A stretch of DNA of 64,000 bases from Siansivirga zeaxanthinifaciens CC-SAMT-1 (GTDB lineage Bacteria; Bacteroidota; Bacteroidia; Flavobacteriales; Flavobacteriaceae): positions 1,298,001 through 1,362,000 of the forward strand of contig NZ_CP007202.1 of the NCBI RefSeq assembly GCF_000941055.1. Direction: 5' to 3'. The notes under the pieces are model-generated. The model made no database searches and was not told the DNA's origin. It saw nothing but the letters and a program-made list of their open reading frames with translations. Both the position numbers and the translations under genes were made by a program. Below, piece by piece: positions 54,572 to 63,706 of this stretch (positions within the stretch are counted from its first letter, which is position 1; each line of letters opens with the position of its first letter).

Positions 54572-55153
54572 ATGGAAGAAAGGAATAATTTATATCCTAT
54601 ATTTTTAAAAGCAAAAAGCTTAAACGTGCTTATTGTGGGTGGTGGAAATGTTGCCGAAGAAAAATTAACCTTTCTGTTAAAATCCAGTCCCGATGCGCAC
54701 GTAACCATGGTGTCGCCTATGTTTAGAGAAGGTACCATCGCGTTGGCTGAAAAAGGCGATGTTAAATTAATAAAAAGAAAATATAGTAAACGCTATCTAA
54801 AGGGAAAACATATTGTTATTGCAACTACCGATGTCCCTAAAGTAAATGTTGAGGTTTACAAACATTGTAGAAAGCGAAGCATTTTAGTGAATGTCGCCGA
54901 TAACCCACCATATTGCGATTTTTATATGGGTGGTATTGTTACAAAAGGACATGTAAAAGTGGCTATTTCAACCAATGGTAAGTCGCCAACCACAGCCAAA
55001 CGTTTGCGTCAGTTTTTCGAGGATGTTATTCCAGAAAATGTAGACGATTTAGTAAAGAATCTAAACGAATATAGAAAAACAATAAAAGGTGATTTCGAAC
55101 AGAAAGTGGAAACGCTAAACGAGTTCACTAAAGGATTAATTGAAAAAAAATAG
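54572..55153 (+). CDS. Precorrin-2 dehydrogenase / sirohydrochlorin ferrochelatase (CysG N-terminal, Met8-like)
   Basis: A 193-residue NAD-dependent enzyme oxidising precorrin-2 and probably inserting iron to give siroheme. NAD motif LIVGGGNVAEEKL is at about 20-32, then NVADNPPYCDFYMGGIVTKG, with the expected Asp for catalysis, and ISTNGKSPTTAKRLRQ. Equivalent to the N-terminal part of E. coli CysG. Next to cobA, it completes siroheme supply inside the sulfite reductase operon. Confidence 0.92.
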   Translation: MEERNNLYPIFLKAKSLNVLIVGGGNVAEEKLTFLLKSSPDAHVTMVSPMFREGTIALAEKGDVKLIKRKYSKRYLKGKHIVIATTDVPKVNVEVYKHCRKRSILVNVADNPPYCDFYMGGIVTKGHVKVAISTNGKSPTTAKRLRQFFEDVIPENVDDLVKNLNEYRKTIKGDFEQKVETLNEFTKGLIEKK

Positions 55154-55172
55154 TTATTAAAAGAGTCTTAAA

Positions 55173-56225
55173 ATGATTAAAACAGACATACTTATTATTG
55201 GAGCAGGACCAACTGGATTATTCACAGTTTTTGAAGCTGGATTATTAAAACTTAAATGTCATTTAATTGATGCATTGCCACAACCAGGTGGGCAATGTTC
55301 AGAAATTTATCCTAAAAAACCTATTTATGATATTCCTGGTTTTCCAGAAATTTTAGCAGGCGATTTAACAAAAAACCTATTAGAACAAGGGAAACAATTT
55401 GAGCCTGGTTTTACATTAGGTGAGCGTGCAGAAACTATCGAAAAACAAGAAGACGGTTCGTTTATTGTTACAACCAATAAAGGTACAAAACATCAGGCAC
55501 CCGTAGTTGCTATTGCTGGAGGCTTAGGCTCTTTCGAACCAAGAAAACCAGCTTTAGACGGCATTGAGGATTATGAAGATAAAGGCCTAGAGTATTTTAT
55601 AAAAGATCCAGAAGTTTACAGAAATAAACGTGTTGTTATTTCTGGAGGTGGCGATTCTGCCTTAGATTGGAGTATCTTTTTAGCCGATGTAGCTTCAGAA
55701 GTAACATTAATTCACAGACGTAATGAGTTTAGAGGCGCGTTAGATTCTGTTGAAAAAGTTGGCGAATTAAAAGAACTTGGTAAAATAAACTTAATTACAC
55801 CTGCCGAAGTAACTGCACTTCATGGCGATGGTAAAATTGAAGCTCTTACTGTTACAAAAGATGGTGAAGATACCATTCTAGAAACCGACCACTTTATTCC
55901 ATTATTCGGTTTATCTCCAAAATTAGGTCCTATAGGCGATTGGGGATTAGAAATTGAAAAAAATGCGATTAAAGTAGATAACTCATTAAATTATCAAACC
56001 AATATACCAGGTATTTTTGCCATTGGCGATGTTAATACTTATCCAGAGAAATTAAAATTAATTCTTTGTGGGTTTCATGAAGCAACCTTAATGTGCCAAG
56101 CGGCATACCGTATTATCAATCCGGGTAAAAAGTATGTTTTAAAATATACAACAGTTAGTGGTATCGATGGTTTCGATGGTACTCGTAAAGAGGCGCCTAA
56201 AGCAGTGGTACAATCTATAAAATAA
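55173..56225 (+). CDS. FAD-dependent oxidoreductase, ferredoxin-NADP+ reductase type 2
   Basis: A 350-residue thioredoxin-reductase-like flavoprotein. FAD motif IGAGPTGLFTVFEAG is at about 8-22, the NADPH motif ISGGGDSALDW in the second domain, and a C-terminal FAD block GIFAIGDVNTYPEKLKLI. There is no CxxC disulfide between the domains, so it is not a thioredoxin reductase; size and motifs fit TrxR-like FNR. Last gene of the cys operon, where it should pass electrons from NADPH to ferredoxin for the sulfite reductase, as no CysJ is present. Confidence 0.88.
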   Translation: MIKTDILIIGAGPTGLFTVFEAGLLKLKCHLIDALPQPGGQCSEIYPKKPIYDIPGFPEILAGDLTKNLLEQGKQFEPGFTLGERAETIEKQEDGSFIVTTNKGTKHQAPVVAIAGGLGSFEPRKPALDGIEDYEDKGLEYFIKDPEVYRNKRVVISGGGDSALDWSIFLADVASEVTLIHRRNEFRGALDSVEKVGELKELGKINLITPAEVTALHGDGKIEALTVTKDGEDTILETDHFIPLFGLSPKLGPIGDWGLEIEKNAIKVDNSLNYQTNIPGIFAIGDVNTYPEKLKLILCGFHEATLMCQAAYRIINPGKKYVLKYTTVSGIDGFDGTRKEAPKAVVQSIK

Positions 56226-56250
56226 TTTAATCTGTATTATAATAAACCTT

Positions 56251-56282
56251 AAATCCTACATAGTAAGTACTGTGTAGGATTT
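56251..56282 (+). terminator. Probable terminator of the cys operon
   Basis: A 10-bp perfect stem AAATCCTACA / TGTAGGATTT (56251-56260 with 56273-56282) that can extend inward, 12-base loop, followed by an A+T-rich stretch (TTTTAT) rather than a clean T run. Confidence 0.6.
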
Positions 56283-56299
56283 AAATTTTATAAAAAAAA

Positions 56300-56330
56300 A
56301 CAAAATTAAAAACCGTTTTAGTTTTACATT
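56300..56330 (+). promoter_or_regulatory. cysE upstream element shared with the arginine leader promoter
   Basis: ACAAAATTAAAAACCGTTT (56300-56318) is the exact reverse complement of the 19-mer at 23907-23925, and TTTAGTTTTACATT (56317-56330) repeats 23938-23951 directly. TAGTTTTA (56319-56326) is close to the TAnnTTTG -7 box, so this is likely the cysE promoter with a possible protein-binding site. Confidence 0.45.
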
Positions 56331-56370
56331 TAAGACCTAAAATTAACACGCTTAATAAAGCTTCCATAAC

Positions 56371-57111
56371 ATGAAAAGTTACAATGTTTGCTTAAAAGAT
56401 ACTGTAAAGACATTTACAAAACGGCTGTTTTATTCGCTGTTTGATAAAGAACACGAAGAAAAACACAGTGAATATTTAGAAAGAACATTTCTTATAATTT
56501 TATCTAAATTAGAAATAGAAAACGGTGACGATATATGGAAATCGTTTAAAAATGAACTTCCCGAAATTCGAAGAAAATTAGATTTAGATGCCATTGCTTT
56601 TGAAAACAACGATCCAGCATCCCACTCATTAGCAGAAATTTACATGGCTTACCCGGGATTTCATGCCATTTCTATTTACCGTTTAAGTCATGCATTGCAT
56701 AAGCTAGGCGTTTACATTTTACCTCGAATGATGAGTGAATACATACACGGTATCACTGGTATCGATATTCATCCGGGAGCCACCATTGGCGAGTCGTTTT
56801 ACATCGACCACGGTACCGGAATTGTTATTGGCGAGACATCTATTATCAAGAACAATGTAAAAATTTATCAAGGTGTTACTTTGGGAGGTATTCAAGTAAG
56901 TAAAGAACTTGCAAAAGTAAAAAGACACCCAACCATCGAAGATAATGTTTGCATTTACGCCAACGCTACTATTTTAGGAGGCGATATTGTTATTGGAGCC
57001 AACAGTACCATTGGCGCCAACGTCTGGATAACACAATCTGTTCCAGAAAATTCTTTAGTTACCTATCAAACCGAAATAAAAATAAGACCCAAAAAAAATG
57101 GCATCCATTAA
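56371..57111 (+). CDS. cysE: Serine O-acetyltransferase
   Basis: A 246-residue acetyltransferase that activates serine to O-acetylserine for cysteine synthesis. An N-terminal helical region is followed by a left-handed beta-helix of hexapeptide repeats: IDIHPGATIGESFYIDHGTG, VIGETSIIKNNVKIYQG and GANSTIGANVWITQSV. The active-site His lies in DHGTGIVIGE. The C-terminal Ile-rich tail that binds cysteine synthase in E. coli is replaced by KIRPKKNGIH. Its last 14 bases overlap cysM, so the pair is translationally coupled. Confidence 0.93.
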   Translation: MKSYNVCLKDTVKTFTKRLFYSLFDKEHEEKHSEYLERTFLIILSKLEIENGDDIWKSFKNELPEIRRKLDLDAIAFENNDPASHSLAEIYMAYPGFHAISIYRLSHALHKLGVYILPRMMSEYIHGITGIDIHPGATIGESFYIDHGTGIVIGETSIIKNNVKIYQGVTLGGIQVSKELAKVKRHPTIEDNVCIYANATILGGDIVIGANSTIGANVWITQSVPENSLVTYQTEIKIRPKKNGIH

Positions 57112-57988
57112 AGGCATATTAAATCAAATAGGAAACACACCGCTTGTAGATGCAAGTCATTTAATTTCAAAAGCAGGTGTAAAATTATATTTAAAATTAG
57201 AAGGTAATAACCCGGGAGGAAGCGTTAAAGATCGTGCTGCTTTTAATATGATTTCTGAAGCTTTAAAACGCGGTGATATTAAAAAAGGCGGTTATTTAGT
57301 TGAAGCCACAAGTGGTAATACAGGGATTGCTTTAGCTTTTATAGCCAATCTATTCGGATTGCATATGGTTTTAATTATGCCCGAAAACTCAACCGAAGAA
57401 CGCGTTAAAACCATGCGTGCTTATGGTGCTGAGGTTATTTTAACACCTGCCGATACTGGCATTGAAGGCTCTAGAGATTTGGCTTTTAAACTGCGCGATG
57501 AAAAAGGTTATGTATTATTAAATCAGTTTGAAAACGACGATAACTGGAAAGCGCATTATAAAACTACGGGTCCAGAAGTTTGGGAGGATACAAATGGCGA
57601 AGTCACGCATTTCGTTTCTGCCATGGGAACAACAGGAACAATTATGGGAGTTTCAACATATTTAAAAGAGAAAAACAATAATATTACAATCGTAGGAGCT
57701 CAACCTGCCGATGGTGCTAAAATTCCGGGGATTAGAAAATGGTCGCCCGATTATGTGCCTAAATTTTTTAACAGAAGCAAGGTCGATATCGTGGTAGATG
57801 TAAGCGAACAGGATGCGAAAAATACCACCCAACGCTTGGCTAAAGAAGCAGGTGTATTTGCGGGAATGAGCAGTGGAGGTTCTGTTTTTAGCGCTTTACA
57901 AATTGCTGAAACTATCGATGTTGGTGTTATTGTTGCTATTATTTGCGATCGTGGCGACCGGTATTTATCATCGTCTCTTTTCGAATAA
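57098..57988 (+). CDS. cysM: Cysteine synthase (CysM type)
   Basis: A 296-residue PLP enzyme that forms cysteine from O-acetylserine and sulfide (or thiosulfate). PLP Lys44 is in NNPGGSVKDRAAFN, the substrate loop is ATSGNTGIALAF, and the C-terminal CDRGDRYLSSSLF supports the CysM group. It begins inside the 3' end of cysE. It uses the sulfide made by the operon just upstream. Confidence 0.92.
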   Translation: MASIKGILNQIGNTPLVDASHLISKAGVKLYLKLEGNNPGGSVKDRAAFNMISEALKRGDIKKGGYLVEATSGNTGIALAFIANLFGLHMVLIMPENSTEERVKTMRAYGAEVILTPADTGIEGSRDLAFKLRDEKGYVLLNQFENDDNWKAHYKTTGPEVWEDTNGEVTHFVSAMGTTGTIMGVSTYLKEKNNNITIVGAQPADGAKIPGIRKWSPDYVPKFFNRSKVDIVVDVSEQDAKNTTQRLAKEAGVFAGMSSGGSVFSALQIAETIDVGVIVAIICDRGDRYLSSSLFE

Positions 57989-58035
57989 AACCCTCGATTT
58001 TTAACGAATTAGTGTGAAATTAAAAAAATGTATAG

Positions 58036-58043
58036 TACTTTTG
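58036..58043 (+). promoter_or_regulatory. -7 box of the metH riboswitch transcript
   Basis: TACTTTTG at 58036-58043 matches TAnnTTTG. A GTG, not TTG, sits 20 bases upstream (58013-58015). Transcription would start about 25 bases before the riboswitch. Confidence 0.55.
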
Positions 58044-58070
58044 CGCACTAGTTCATAAACGTATTAATAT

Positions 58071-58181
58071 TGTTATCAAGAAAGGTAGAGGGAATAGACC
58101 CGGTGAAGCCTTGGCAACCCTTTAGCTCTTAAAGAAGGTGCTACGTTCTACTGATATTTTTTAAATATTGGAAAGATAACG
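58071..58181 (+). promoter_or_regulatory. SAM-I riboswitch upstream of split metH
   Basis: Closing helix GTTATC (58072-58077) / GATAAC (58175-58180). S-box core present: TCAAGAAAGGTAGAGGGA, GACCCGGTGAAGCC, TGGCAACC, AAAGAAGGTGCTA. It is 48 bases before the first metH gene and highly similar to the metY riboswitch at 41566-41682. Confidence 0.95.
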
Positions 58182-58228
58182 GAAAGTCTTTTTTCTTTTC
58201 TTGATGACATATAGATTAAACAATCAAA

Positions 58229-59230
58229 ATGTCAAACATAAAACAAGCTTTACAGGAACGTATTTTAGTGCTAGATGGCGCTATGGGTACTATGTTACAA
58301 CGCTATAAATTTACCGAAGAAGATTTTAGAGGTGAGCGTTTTAAAGATTATCCAACGCCATTACAAGGTAACAACGACTTGCTATCTCTTACGCAACCAG
58401 AAGCTATTAAAACCATACACGCTAAGTATTTTGAGGCAGGTGCCGATATTGTAGAAACCAATACATTTTCGGGAACAACCATTGCCATGGCAGATTATCA
58501 AATGGAAGATTTAGTTTACGAATTAAATTTCCAATCTGCTAAAATTGCCAAAGAAGTTGCTAATGCTTTTACAGCAAAAGAACCACACAAGCCTCGTTTT
58601 GTTGCAGGGTCTATTGGGCCTACAAACCGTACGGCCAGTATGTCGCCAGATGTAAACGATCCGGGTTACAGAGCCGTGACGTTTGATGAATTACGAATAG
58701 CCTATAAACAACAAGTAGAAGCTTTGTTAGATGGTGGCGCCGATATATTATTAGTGGAAACCGTTTTCGATACGCTCAACGCTAAAGCCGCTTTGTTTGC
58801 TATTGAAGAAGTAAAAGAAGCTCGAAATATCGATGTGCCTATTATGTTAAGCGGAACCATTACAGATGCTTCAGGACGTACATTGTCTGGGCAAACAGCC
58901 GAAGCTTTTTTAATTTCAGTATCGCATATTCCATTATTATCTGTAGGTTTTAATTGTGCTTTAGGGGCTAATTTGTTACAACCTCACCTAGAAGCCATTG
59001 CAAATAAAACCGATTTTGCTATTTCTGCACATCCCAATGCAGGATTGCCAAATGCTTTTGGAGAGTACGATGAATCTCCAGAAGAAATGGGCGAACAAAT
59101 AGAAGAATATTTAAAAAAGAATTTAATAAATATTATTGGCGGGTGTTGTGGCACCACGCCAGAGCATATTAAAGTTATTGCAGACATTGCAGCCAAATAT
59201 AAACCACGTAAAGCGGTTGTTAGTTGTTAG
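58229..59230 (+). CDS. metH: Methionine synthase part 1: homocysteine-binding domain (split MetH)
   Basis: A 333-residue protein equal to the first module of cobalamin-dependent methionine synthase. It binds homocysteine through zinc, with cysteine ligands in VGFNCALGA and [12 protein letters not shown]-terminus [19 protein letters not shown] is diagnostic. It stops after the module; the folate, cobalamin and reactivation modules are in a second gene at 59610. A small four-helix-bundle gene lies between. The two parts must cooperate in trans; split metH is seen in other bacteroidetes. Confidence 0.93.
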   Translation: MSNIKQALQERILVLDGAMGTMLQRYKFTEEDFRGERFKDYPTPLQGNNDLLSLTQPEAIKTIHAKYFEAGADIVETNTFSGTTIAMADYQMEDLVYELNFQSAKIAKEVANAFTAKEPHKPRFVAGSIGPTNRTASMSPDVNDPGYRAVTFDELRIAYKQQVEALLDGGADILLVETVFDTLNAKAALFAIEEVKEARNIDVPIMLSGTITDASGRTLSGQTAEAFLISVSHIPLLSVGFNCALGANLLQPHLEAIANKTDFAISAHPNAGLPNAFGEYDESPEEMGEQIEEYLKKNLINIIGGCCGTTPEHIKVIADIAAKYKPRKAVVSC

Positions 59231-59259
59231 TTTTTGGTTGATGGATATAAAACGGAAGG

Positions 59260-59613
59260 ATGAATTATACCGATTTGGATGTTTGGAAATATTCTAGGGA
59301 AATGGTTAAGTTGGTTTATAACCTTACTAAATCGTATCCTCAAGAAGAGTTATATGGCTTAACAAACCAAATTAGAAGATCTGTTATTTCTGTTCCGTCT
59401 AATATAGCAGAAGGCGTTGGCAGGCAATCTAGCAAAGAAACTATTCAGTTTCTTCATATTGCAAAAGGGTCTTTACAAGAATTAGAAACACAATTATATT
59501 TATCTTTTGATTTGGAATATATTTCAGAACAAGAGCTAAAAGAAATATTAGAAAAAGTGATATTAAACAAAAAACTGTTAAACGGTTTTATTAATTATTA
59601 TAAAAAATTATGA
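59260..59613 (+). CDS. Four-helix-bundle protein (S23 / IVP family) inserted between the metH halves
   Basis: A 117-residue helical protein of the S23/four-helix-bundle family, named from genes in 23S rRNA intervening sequences and scattered in bacteroidete genomes. Diagnostic segments: [40 protein letters not shown] and [19 protein letters not shown]. It starts 29 bases after metH part 1, and its stop overlaps the ATG of part 2 by four bases (ATGA), so it is fully embedded in the operon. A link to methionine synthase is not known; it may be an insertion. Confidence 0.9.
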   Translation: MNYTDLDVWKYSREMVKLVYNLTKSYPQEELYGLTNQIRRSVISVPSNIAEGVGRQSSKETIQFLHIAKGSLQELETQLYLSFDLEYISEQELKEILEKVILNKKLLNGFINYYKKL

Positions 59614-62294
59614 TTACTGAAACCAACAACCAGAGAAAATACATGCGATTGTCTGGTTTAGAACCTTTGGTTTTAAACGAAAACAGCAATTTCATAAATG
59701 TAGGAGAGCGTACAAACGTAGCTGGATCTAGAAAGTTTTTAAGACTTATAAAAGAAGAAAAATTTGATGAAGCTCTGGAAATTGCGCGTCATCAAGTTGA
59801 TGGTGGGGCACAAATTATTGATATCAATATGGACGACGGACTTATAGACGGAAAAGAGTCTATGGTACGTTTTCTAAACTTAATTGCTGCCGAACCCGAT
59901 ATTTCTCGTGTGCCTATCATGATAGATAGTTCTAAATGGGAAATTATTGAAGCCGGACTTCGGGTGGTGCAGGGTAAATGTGTAGTAAACTCAATTTCTT
60001 TAAAAGAAGGCGAGGAGAAGTTTATTTGGGAAGCCAAACAAATAAAACGTTATGGAGCGGCCGTTGTTATTATGGCTTTCGATGAAGTTGGACAAGCCGA
60101 TAATTATGAAAGACGTATTGAAATTTGTAAACGTTCTTATGATATTTTAGTTAATAAAGTAGGCTTTCCTTCCGAAGATATTATTTTCGATTTAAATATA
60201 TTTCCCGTGGCAACTGGTATGGAAGAACACCGCCGAAATGCCATCGATTTTATAGAAGCTACCCGTTGGGTGCGTCAAAACCTACCCAATGTGAGTGTAA
60301 GTGGTGGTGTAAGTAACGTATCGTTTTCGTTTAGAGGGAACGATGGCGTTCGAGAAGCTATGCATTCGGTATTTTTATATTATGCGATTCAGGCGGGTAT
60401 GAATATGGGTATTGTAAATCCGGCGCTTTTAGAAGTGTATGACGATATTCCTAAAGATTTATTAGAACATGTAGAAGATGTTATTTTAGACCGCCGCGAC
60501 GATGCCACCGAACGTTTATTAGATTTTGCCGAAACAGTAAAGGGGTCTAAAATAGAAAAGGGTGTCGATTTATCTTGGCGAGAAAACCCAATACAAGACC
60601 GTATTACTCATGCTTTAGTAAAAGGGATTGATGCTTTTATTATTGAAGATGTTGAAGAAGCCAGACAACAAGCAAAAAAACCAATCGATGTTATTGAAGG
60701 TCATTTAATGATTGGAATGAACGTAGTGGGCGATTTATTTGGTGCTGGAAAAATGTTTTTGCCGCAAGTGGTAAAATCGGCTCGCGTAATGAAAAAGGCG
60801 GTAGCCTATTTAAATCCGTTTATTGAAGCCGAAAAAGGCGATAAGCAAGAACCTGTAGGAAAGGTTTTAATGGCAACCGTTAAAGGCGATGTGCACGATA
60901 TTGGTAAAAATATAGTGAGTGTTGTTTTAGCTTGTAATAACTACGAAATAGTCGATTTAGGGGTTATGGTGCCACCTGAAAAAATTATTGAAACCGCCAT
61001 TAAAGAACGTGTAGATGCTATTGGTTTATCGGGGTTAATAACACCATCTTTAGATGAAATGGTTTATCTGGCCAAGGAAATGCAGCGTCAAAATTTCGAA
61101 ATCCCGTTGTTAATTGGAGGTGCTACCACATCGAAAGCGCATACAGCTGTTAAAATTGATACGCAGTATAATCATGCTGTAGTGCATGTAAACGATGCAT
61201 CTCGTGCCGTAACTGTTGTTGGCGATTTGTTAAACAAAAAAACATCTCGTGATTATGTTGCTGCCATGAAAAAGGATTATGACGAGTTTAGAACCAAATT
61301 TTTAAAACGTGGTAAAGAGAAATCGTATATTTCTATTATTGAAGCACGCAAAAGAAAGTTTAAAATAGATTGGGAAGCCTCTCAAATTGTAAAGCCTAAC
61401 GAGTTGGGTGTTCAAATTTTAAAGCAATTAAGCTTAAAAGAATTAGAGCCTTATATCGATTGGAGTCCTTTTTTTAGAAGCTGGGATTTGCATGGTAAAT
61501 ATCCAGATATTTTAACCGATAAGATTGTTGGCGAACAAGCAACTCAGTTGTTTGAAGATGCTAAAGTAATGCTTAGTGAAATTATTGCGAAACAGTTATT
61601 AAAACCCAAAGCTGTTTTTGGTTTATTTGAAGCTAATAGCATTCATGATGACGATATTTCGGTTCAGAAAAAGGGGAAAGAGGTTGCTGTTTTTAGAACA
61701 TTGCGTCAGCAATTAAGCAAGCGCGATGGTATACCAAATATAGCATTAGCAGATTTTATTGCACCAAAAAGTACGGGTAAAACAGACTACATAGGCGCCT
61801 TTTGTGTTGCCATTTTTGGAGCCCAGGAATTAGCCGATAGCTACAAAGCAAAAGACGATGATTACAATGCCATTATGGCTCAGGCGATAGCCGACAGGTT
61901 TGCCGAAGCTTTTGCCGAATATTTACATAAACAGGTTAGAACGAAACATTGGGGTTACGATTCGGAAGAGGCGTTAACAACTGAAGATTTAATAAAAGAA
62001 AGCTATAAAGGTATTCGTCCGGCACCAGGCTATCCTGCATGTCCCGACCATTTAGAGAAGGAAACCATTTGGGATTTATTAGAGGTTGAAAAACTTATTG
62101 GTGTAACTTTAACCGAAAGTTTAGCCATGTGGCCAGCAGCTGCGGTTTCGGGATATTATTTTGCGAATCCGGAGGCTAAGTATTTTGGTTTGGGCAAAAT
62201 TACCGACGACCAAGTTACCGATTATGCAGTTAGAAAAGGCATTGGAAAGGATGTGGCCAGAAAATGGTTGCACCCCAATATTGCCGACGAATAA
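59610..62294 (+). CDS. metH: Methionine synthase part 2: folate, cobalamin and reactivation domains (split MetH)
   Basis: An 894-residue protein. The pterin-binding barrel comes first ([49 protein letters not shown]). The cobalamin domain follows, with lower-axial ligand His429 in GDVHDIGKN and [16 protein letters not shown]. Last is the SAM-dependent reactivation domain ([12 protein letters not shown] near the end). It transfers methyl from methyltetrahydrofolate via cobalamin to homocysteine held by the partner protein at 58229. The start ATG overlaps the four-helix-bundle gene stop. metF, supplying methyltetrahydrofolate, is 0.4 kb downstream. Confidence 0.95.
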   Translation: MITETNNQRKYMRLSGLEPLVLNENSNFINVGERTNVAGSRKFLRLIKEEKFDEALEIARHQVDGGAQIIDINMDDGLIDGKESMVRFLNLIAAEPDISRVPIMIDSSKWEIIEAGLRVVQGKCVVNSISLKEGEEKFIWEAKQIKRYGAAVVIMAFDEVGQADNYERRIEICKRSYDILVNKVGFPSEDIIFDLNIFPVATGMEEHRRNAIDFIEATRWVRQNLPNVSVSGGVSNVSFSFRGNDGVREAMHSVFLYYAIQAGMNMGIVNPALLEVYDDIPKDLLEHVEDVILDRRDDATERLLDFAETVKGSKIEKGVDLSWRENPIQDRITHALVKGIDAFIIEDVEEARQQAKKPIDVIEGHLMIGMNVVGDLFGAGKMFLPQVVKSARVMKKAVAYLNPFIEAEKGDKQEPVGKVLMATVKGDVHDIGKNIVSVVLACNNYEIVDLGVMVPPEKIIETAIKERVDAIGLSGLITPSLDEMVYLAKEMQRQNFEIPLLIGGATTSKAHTAVKIDTQYNHAVVHVNDASRAVTVVGDLLNKKTSRDYVAAMKKDYDEFRTKFLKRGKEKSYISIIEARKRKFKIDWEASQIVKPNELGVQILKQLSLKELEPYIDWSPFFRSWDLHGKYPDILTDKIVGEQATQLFEDAKVMLSEIIAKQLLKPKAVFGLFEANSIHDDDISVQKKGKEVAVFRTLRQQLSKRDGIPNIALADFIAPKSTGKTDYIGAFCVAIFGAQELADSYKAKDDDYNAIMAQAIADRFAEAFAEYLHKQVRTKHWGYDSEEALTTEDLIKESYKGIRPAPGYPACPDHLEKETIWDLLEVEKLIGVTLTESLAMWPAAAVSGYYFANPEAKYFGLGKITDDQVTDYAVRKGIGKDVARKWLHPNIADE

Positions 62295-62325
62295 TTAGTT
62301 TAAAACCCAATTTATAGTTTTAGAA

Positions 62326-62574
62326 ATGGCACAAGAATTTATAGAATTAACCTTAGGAAGCTATGTGATATCTCATGGGTATAATAGCAAAAATAAGGAG
62401 CAATTAGAGCCGGTAACCTCGCATGTGTTATCGAAAAAAATAATTGCTGTTTCTAGAATTAAATCGGTTAGTGAAAAATATATTTTAACCGATTATGTAG
62501 ATGGTAGATGGATTTATTGGGAATACGACGAAGATTATGAGTTTGTAAAAAATTTGCTGGTTAGCCCGCGTTAG
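62326..62574 (+). CDS. Small conserved-looking protein of unknown function between metH and metF
   Basis: An 82-residue soluble protein, MAQEFIELTLGSYVISHGYN to the C-terminus VKNLLVSPR. Beta-rich with an acidic/aromatic segment WIYWEYDEDYEF; no motif I know. It begins 31 bases after metH part 2. The stop codon (TAG at 62572-62574) and last two codons lie inside the dispersed repeat at 62568-62648, so the natural C-terminus may have been replaced when the repeat arrived. Confidence 0.55.
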   Translation: MAQEFIELTLGSYVISHGYNSKNKEQLEPVTSHVLSKKIIAVSRIKSVSEKYILTDYVDGRWIYWEYDEDYEFVKNLLVSPR

Positions 62575-62648
62575 CGATTGCAGTGAAAAGCCCACAGCGA
62601 GGTACGAGCGCGGACTTGCAACGGAAAGCGCGACCCTTGTGGTAACGC
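62568..62648. repeat. Dispersed palindromic repeat element, copy 2
   Basis: Same ends as 27111-27190 (GCGTTAGCGATTG at the left; GGAAAGCGCGACCCTTGTGG, then TAACGC, at the right) with a different core (AAAGCCCACAGCGAGGTACG). Ends GCGTTA / TAACGC are inverted. It supplies the stop codon of the upstream small gene. Confidence 0.8.
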
Positions 62649-62679
62649 CCAAAAAAACAAATAGATAAATATTGATGAG

Positions 62680-62699
62680 ATTCCTGCCTTCGCGGGAAT
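62680..62699. repeat. REP-like palindrome (ATTCCTGC / GCGGGAAT)
   Basis: An 8-bp stem with one G-T pair (62680-62687 with 62692-62699), loop CTTC. This is the widespread intergenic palindrome whose reverse translation reads VIPAKAGIS. It lies 15 bases before the metF start and might affect its translation. Confidence 0.75.
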
Positions 62700-62714
62700 G
62701 ACAAAAAATAAGTA

Positions 62715-63671
62715 ATGAAAGTAACAGATCACATAAAGAAAGCTAACGGAAAAACATTGTTTTCGTTTGAAGTTATACCGCCGCAAAAGGGGAAAAATAT
62801 TCAGGATTTATACAATAATATCGACCCGTTAATGGAGTTTAATCCGCCTTTTATAGATGTAACGACTTCGAGAGAGGAGTATGTTTATATCGATAAAGGT
62901 AACGGCCTTTTAGATAAGCGTATTACTCGTATGCGCCCGGGAACAGTTGGTATTTGTGCTTCGATTATGCATAAGTATAAGGTGGATGCGATACCGCATT
63001 TATTGTGTGGTGGTTTTACAAAAGAGGAAACCGAATATGTGTTGGTTGATTGTCATTATTTAGGGATTGATAATGTTATGGCCTTGCGCGGTGATTCGAG
63101 AAAGGATGAGCCTTATTTTATTCCAACAAAGGATGGTAACGCTTTTGCAAGTGAATTGGTTGCGCAGATTTCAGATTTAAACAAAGGGAAATATTTACAT
63201 GATAATGTAGAAATTGAACACAAGTACGATTTTTGTGTGGGTGTTGCTGGTTATCCTGAGAAACACATGGAAGCGCCATCGCTACAAAACGACCTGAAAC
63301 GTTTAAAGGCTAAGGTAGATGCGGGTGCCGATTATGTGGTGACCCAAATGTTTTTTGATAATAAAAAGTATTTTGATTTTGTTGAAAAGGCTAAAGAAAT
63401 GGGAATTACTGTGCCAATTATTCCCGGAATTAAGCCTATAGCCGTTAAACGACACCTACAAATTTTACCTCAGGTTTTTAAAATTGATTTACCTGAAGAT
63501 TTAATTGATGCGGTTGAGGCTTGTAAAGATAATAATGCGGTTAGACAGGTGGGTATTGAGTTTGCCATACAACAATCGAGAGAGTTAAAAGAAGCGGGTG
63601 TGCCATTTTTACATTATTATTCTATGGGTAAAAGTGATAATATTAAAGCCATAGCTTCGCAGCTCTTTTAA
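62715..63671 (+). CDS. metF: 5,10-methylenetetrahydrofolate reductase
   Basis: A 318-residue FAD enzyme that makes methyltetrahydrofolate for MetH. The TIM-barrel motifs are FSFEVIPPQKG with the catalytic Glu, DVTTSREEY, NVMALRGDSRKDEP and DYVVTQMFFDNKKYFDFVE, then PGIKPIA. It is a little longer than E. coli MetF. It lies at the end of the metH operon and is probably co-regulated by the SAM-I riboswitch at 58071, unless the two repeats upstream disturb read-through. Confidence 0.95.
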   Translation: MKVTDHIKKANGKTLFSFEVIPPQKGKNIQDLYNNIDPLMEFNPPFIDVTTSREEYVYIDKGNGLLDKRITRMRPGTVGICASIMHKYKVDAIPHLLCGGFTKEETEYVLVDCHYLGIDNVMALRGDSRKDEPYFIPTKDGNAFASELVAQISDLNKGKYLHDNVEIEHKYDFCVGVAGYPEKHMEAPSLQNDLKRLKAKVDAGADYVVTQMFFDNKKYFDFVEKAKEMGITVPIIPGIKPIAVKRHLQILPQVFKIDLPEDLIDAVEACKDNNAVRQVGIEFAIQQSRELKEAGVPFLHYYSMGKSDNIKAIASQLF

Positions 63672-63706
63672 TTATAATTTATACTAAGCCCTATCGGCAA
63701 TTTTTA

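Noticed and set aside
59260..59613. 23S rRNA intervening sequence suggested by the S23-like gene
   Set aside because: No rRNA sequence flanks it; it lies inside a protein-coding operon, so it is reported as an ordinary gene.
62571..62786. Minus-strand frame containing VIPAKAGIS
   Set aside because: This is the well-known false translation of the REP-like palindrome at 62680-62699, and it overlaps the metF start.
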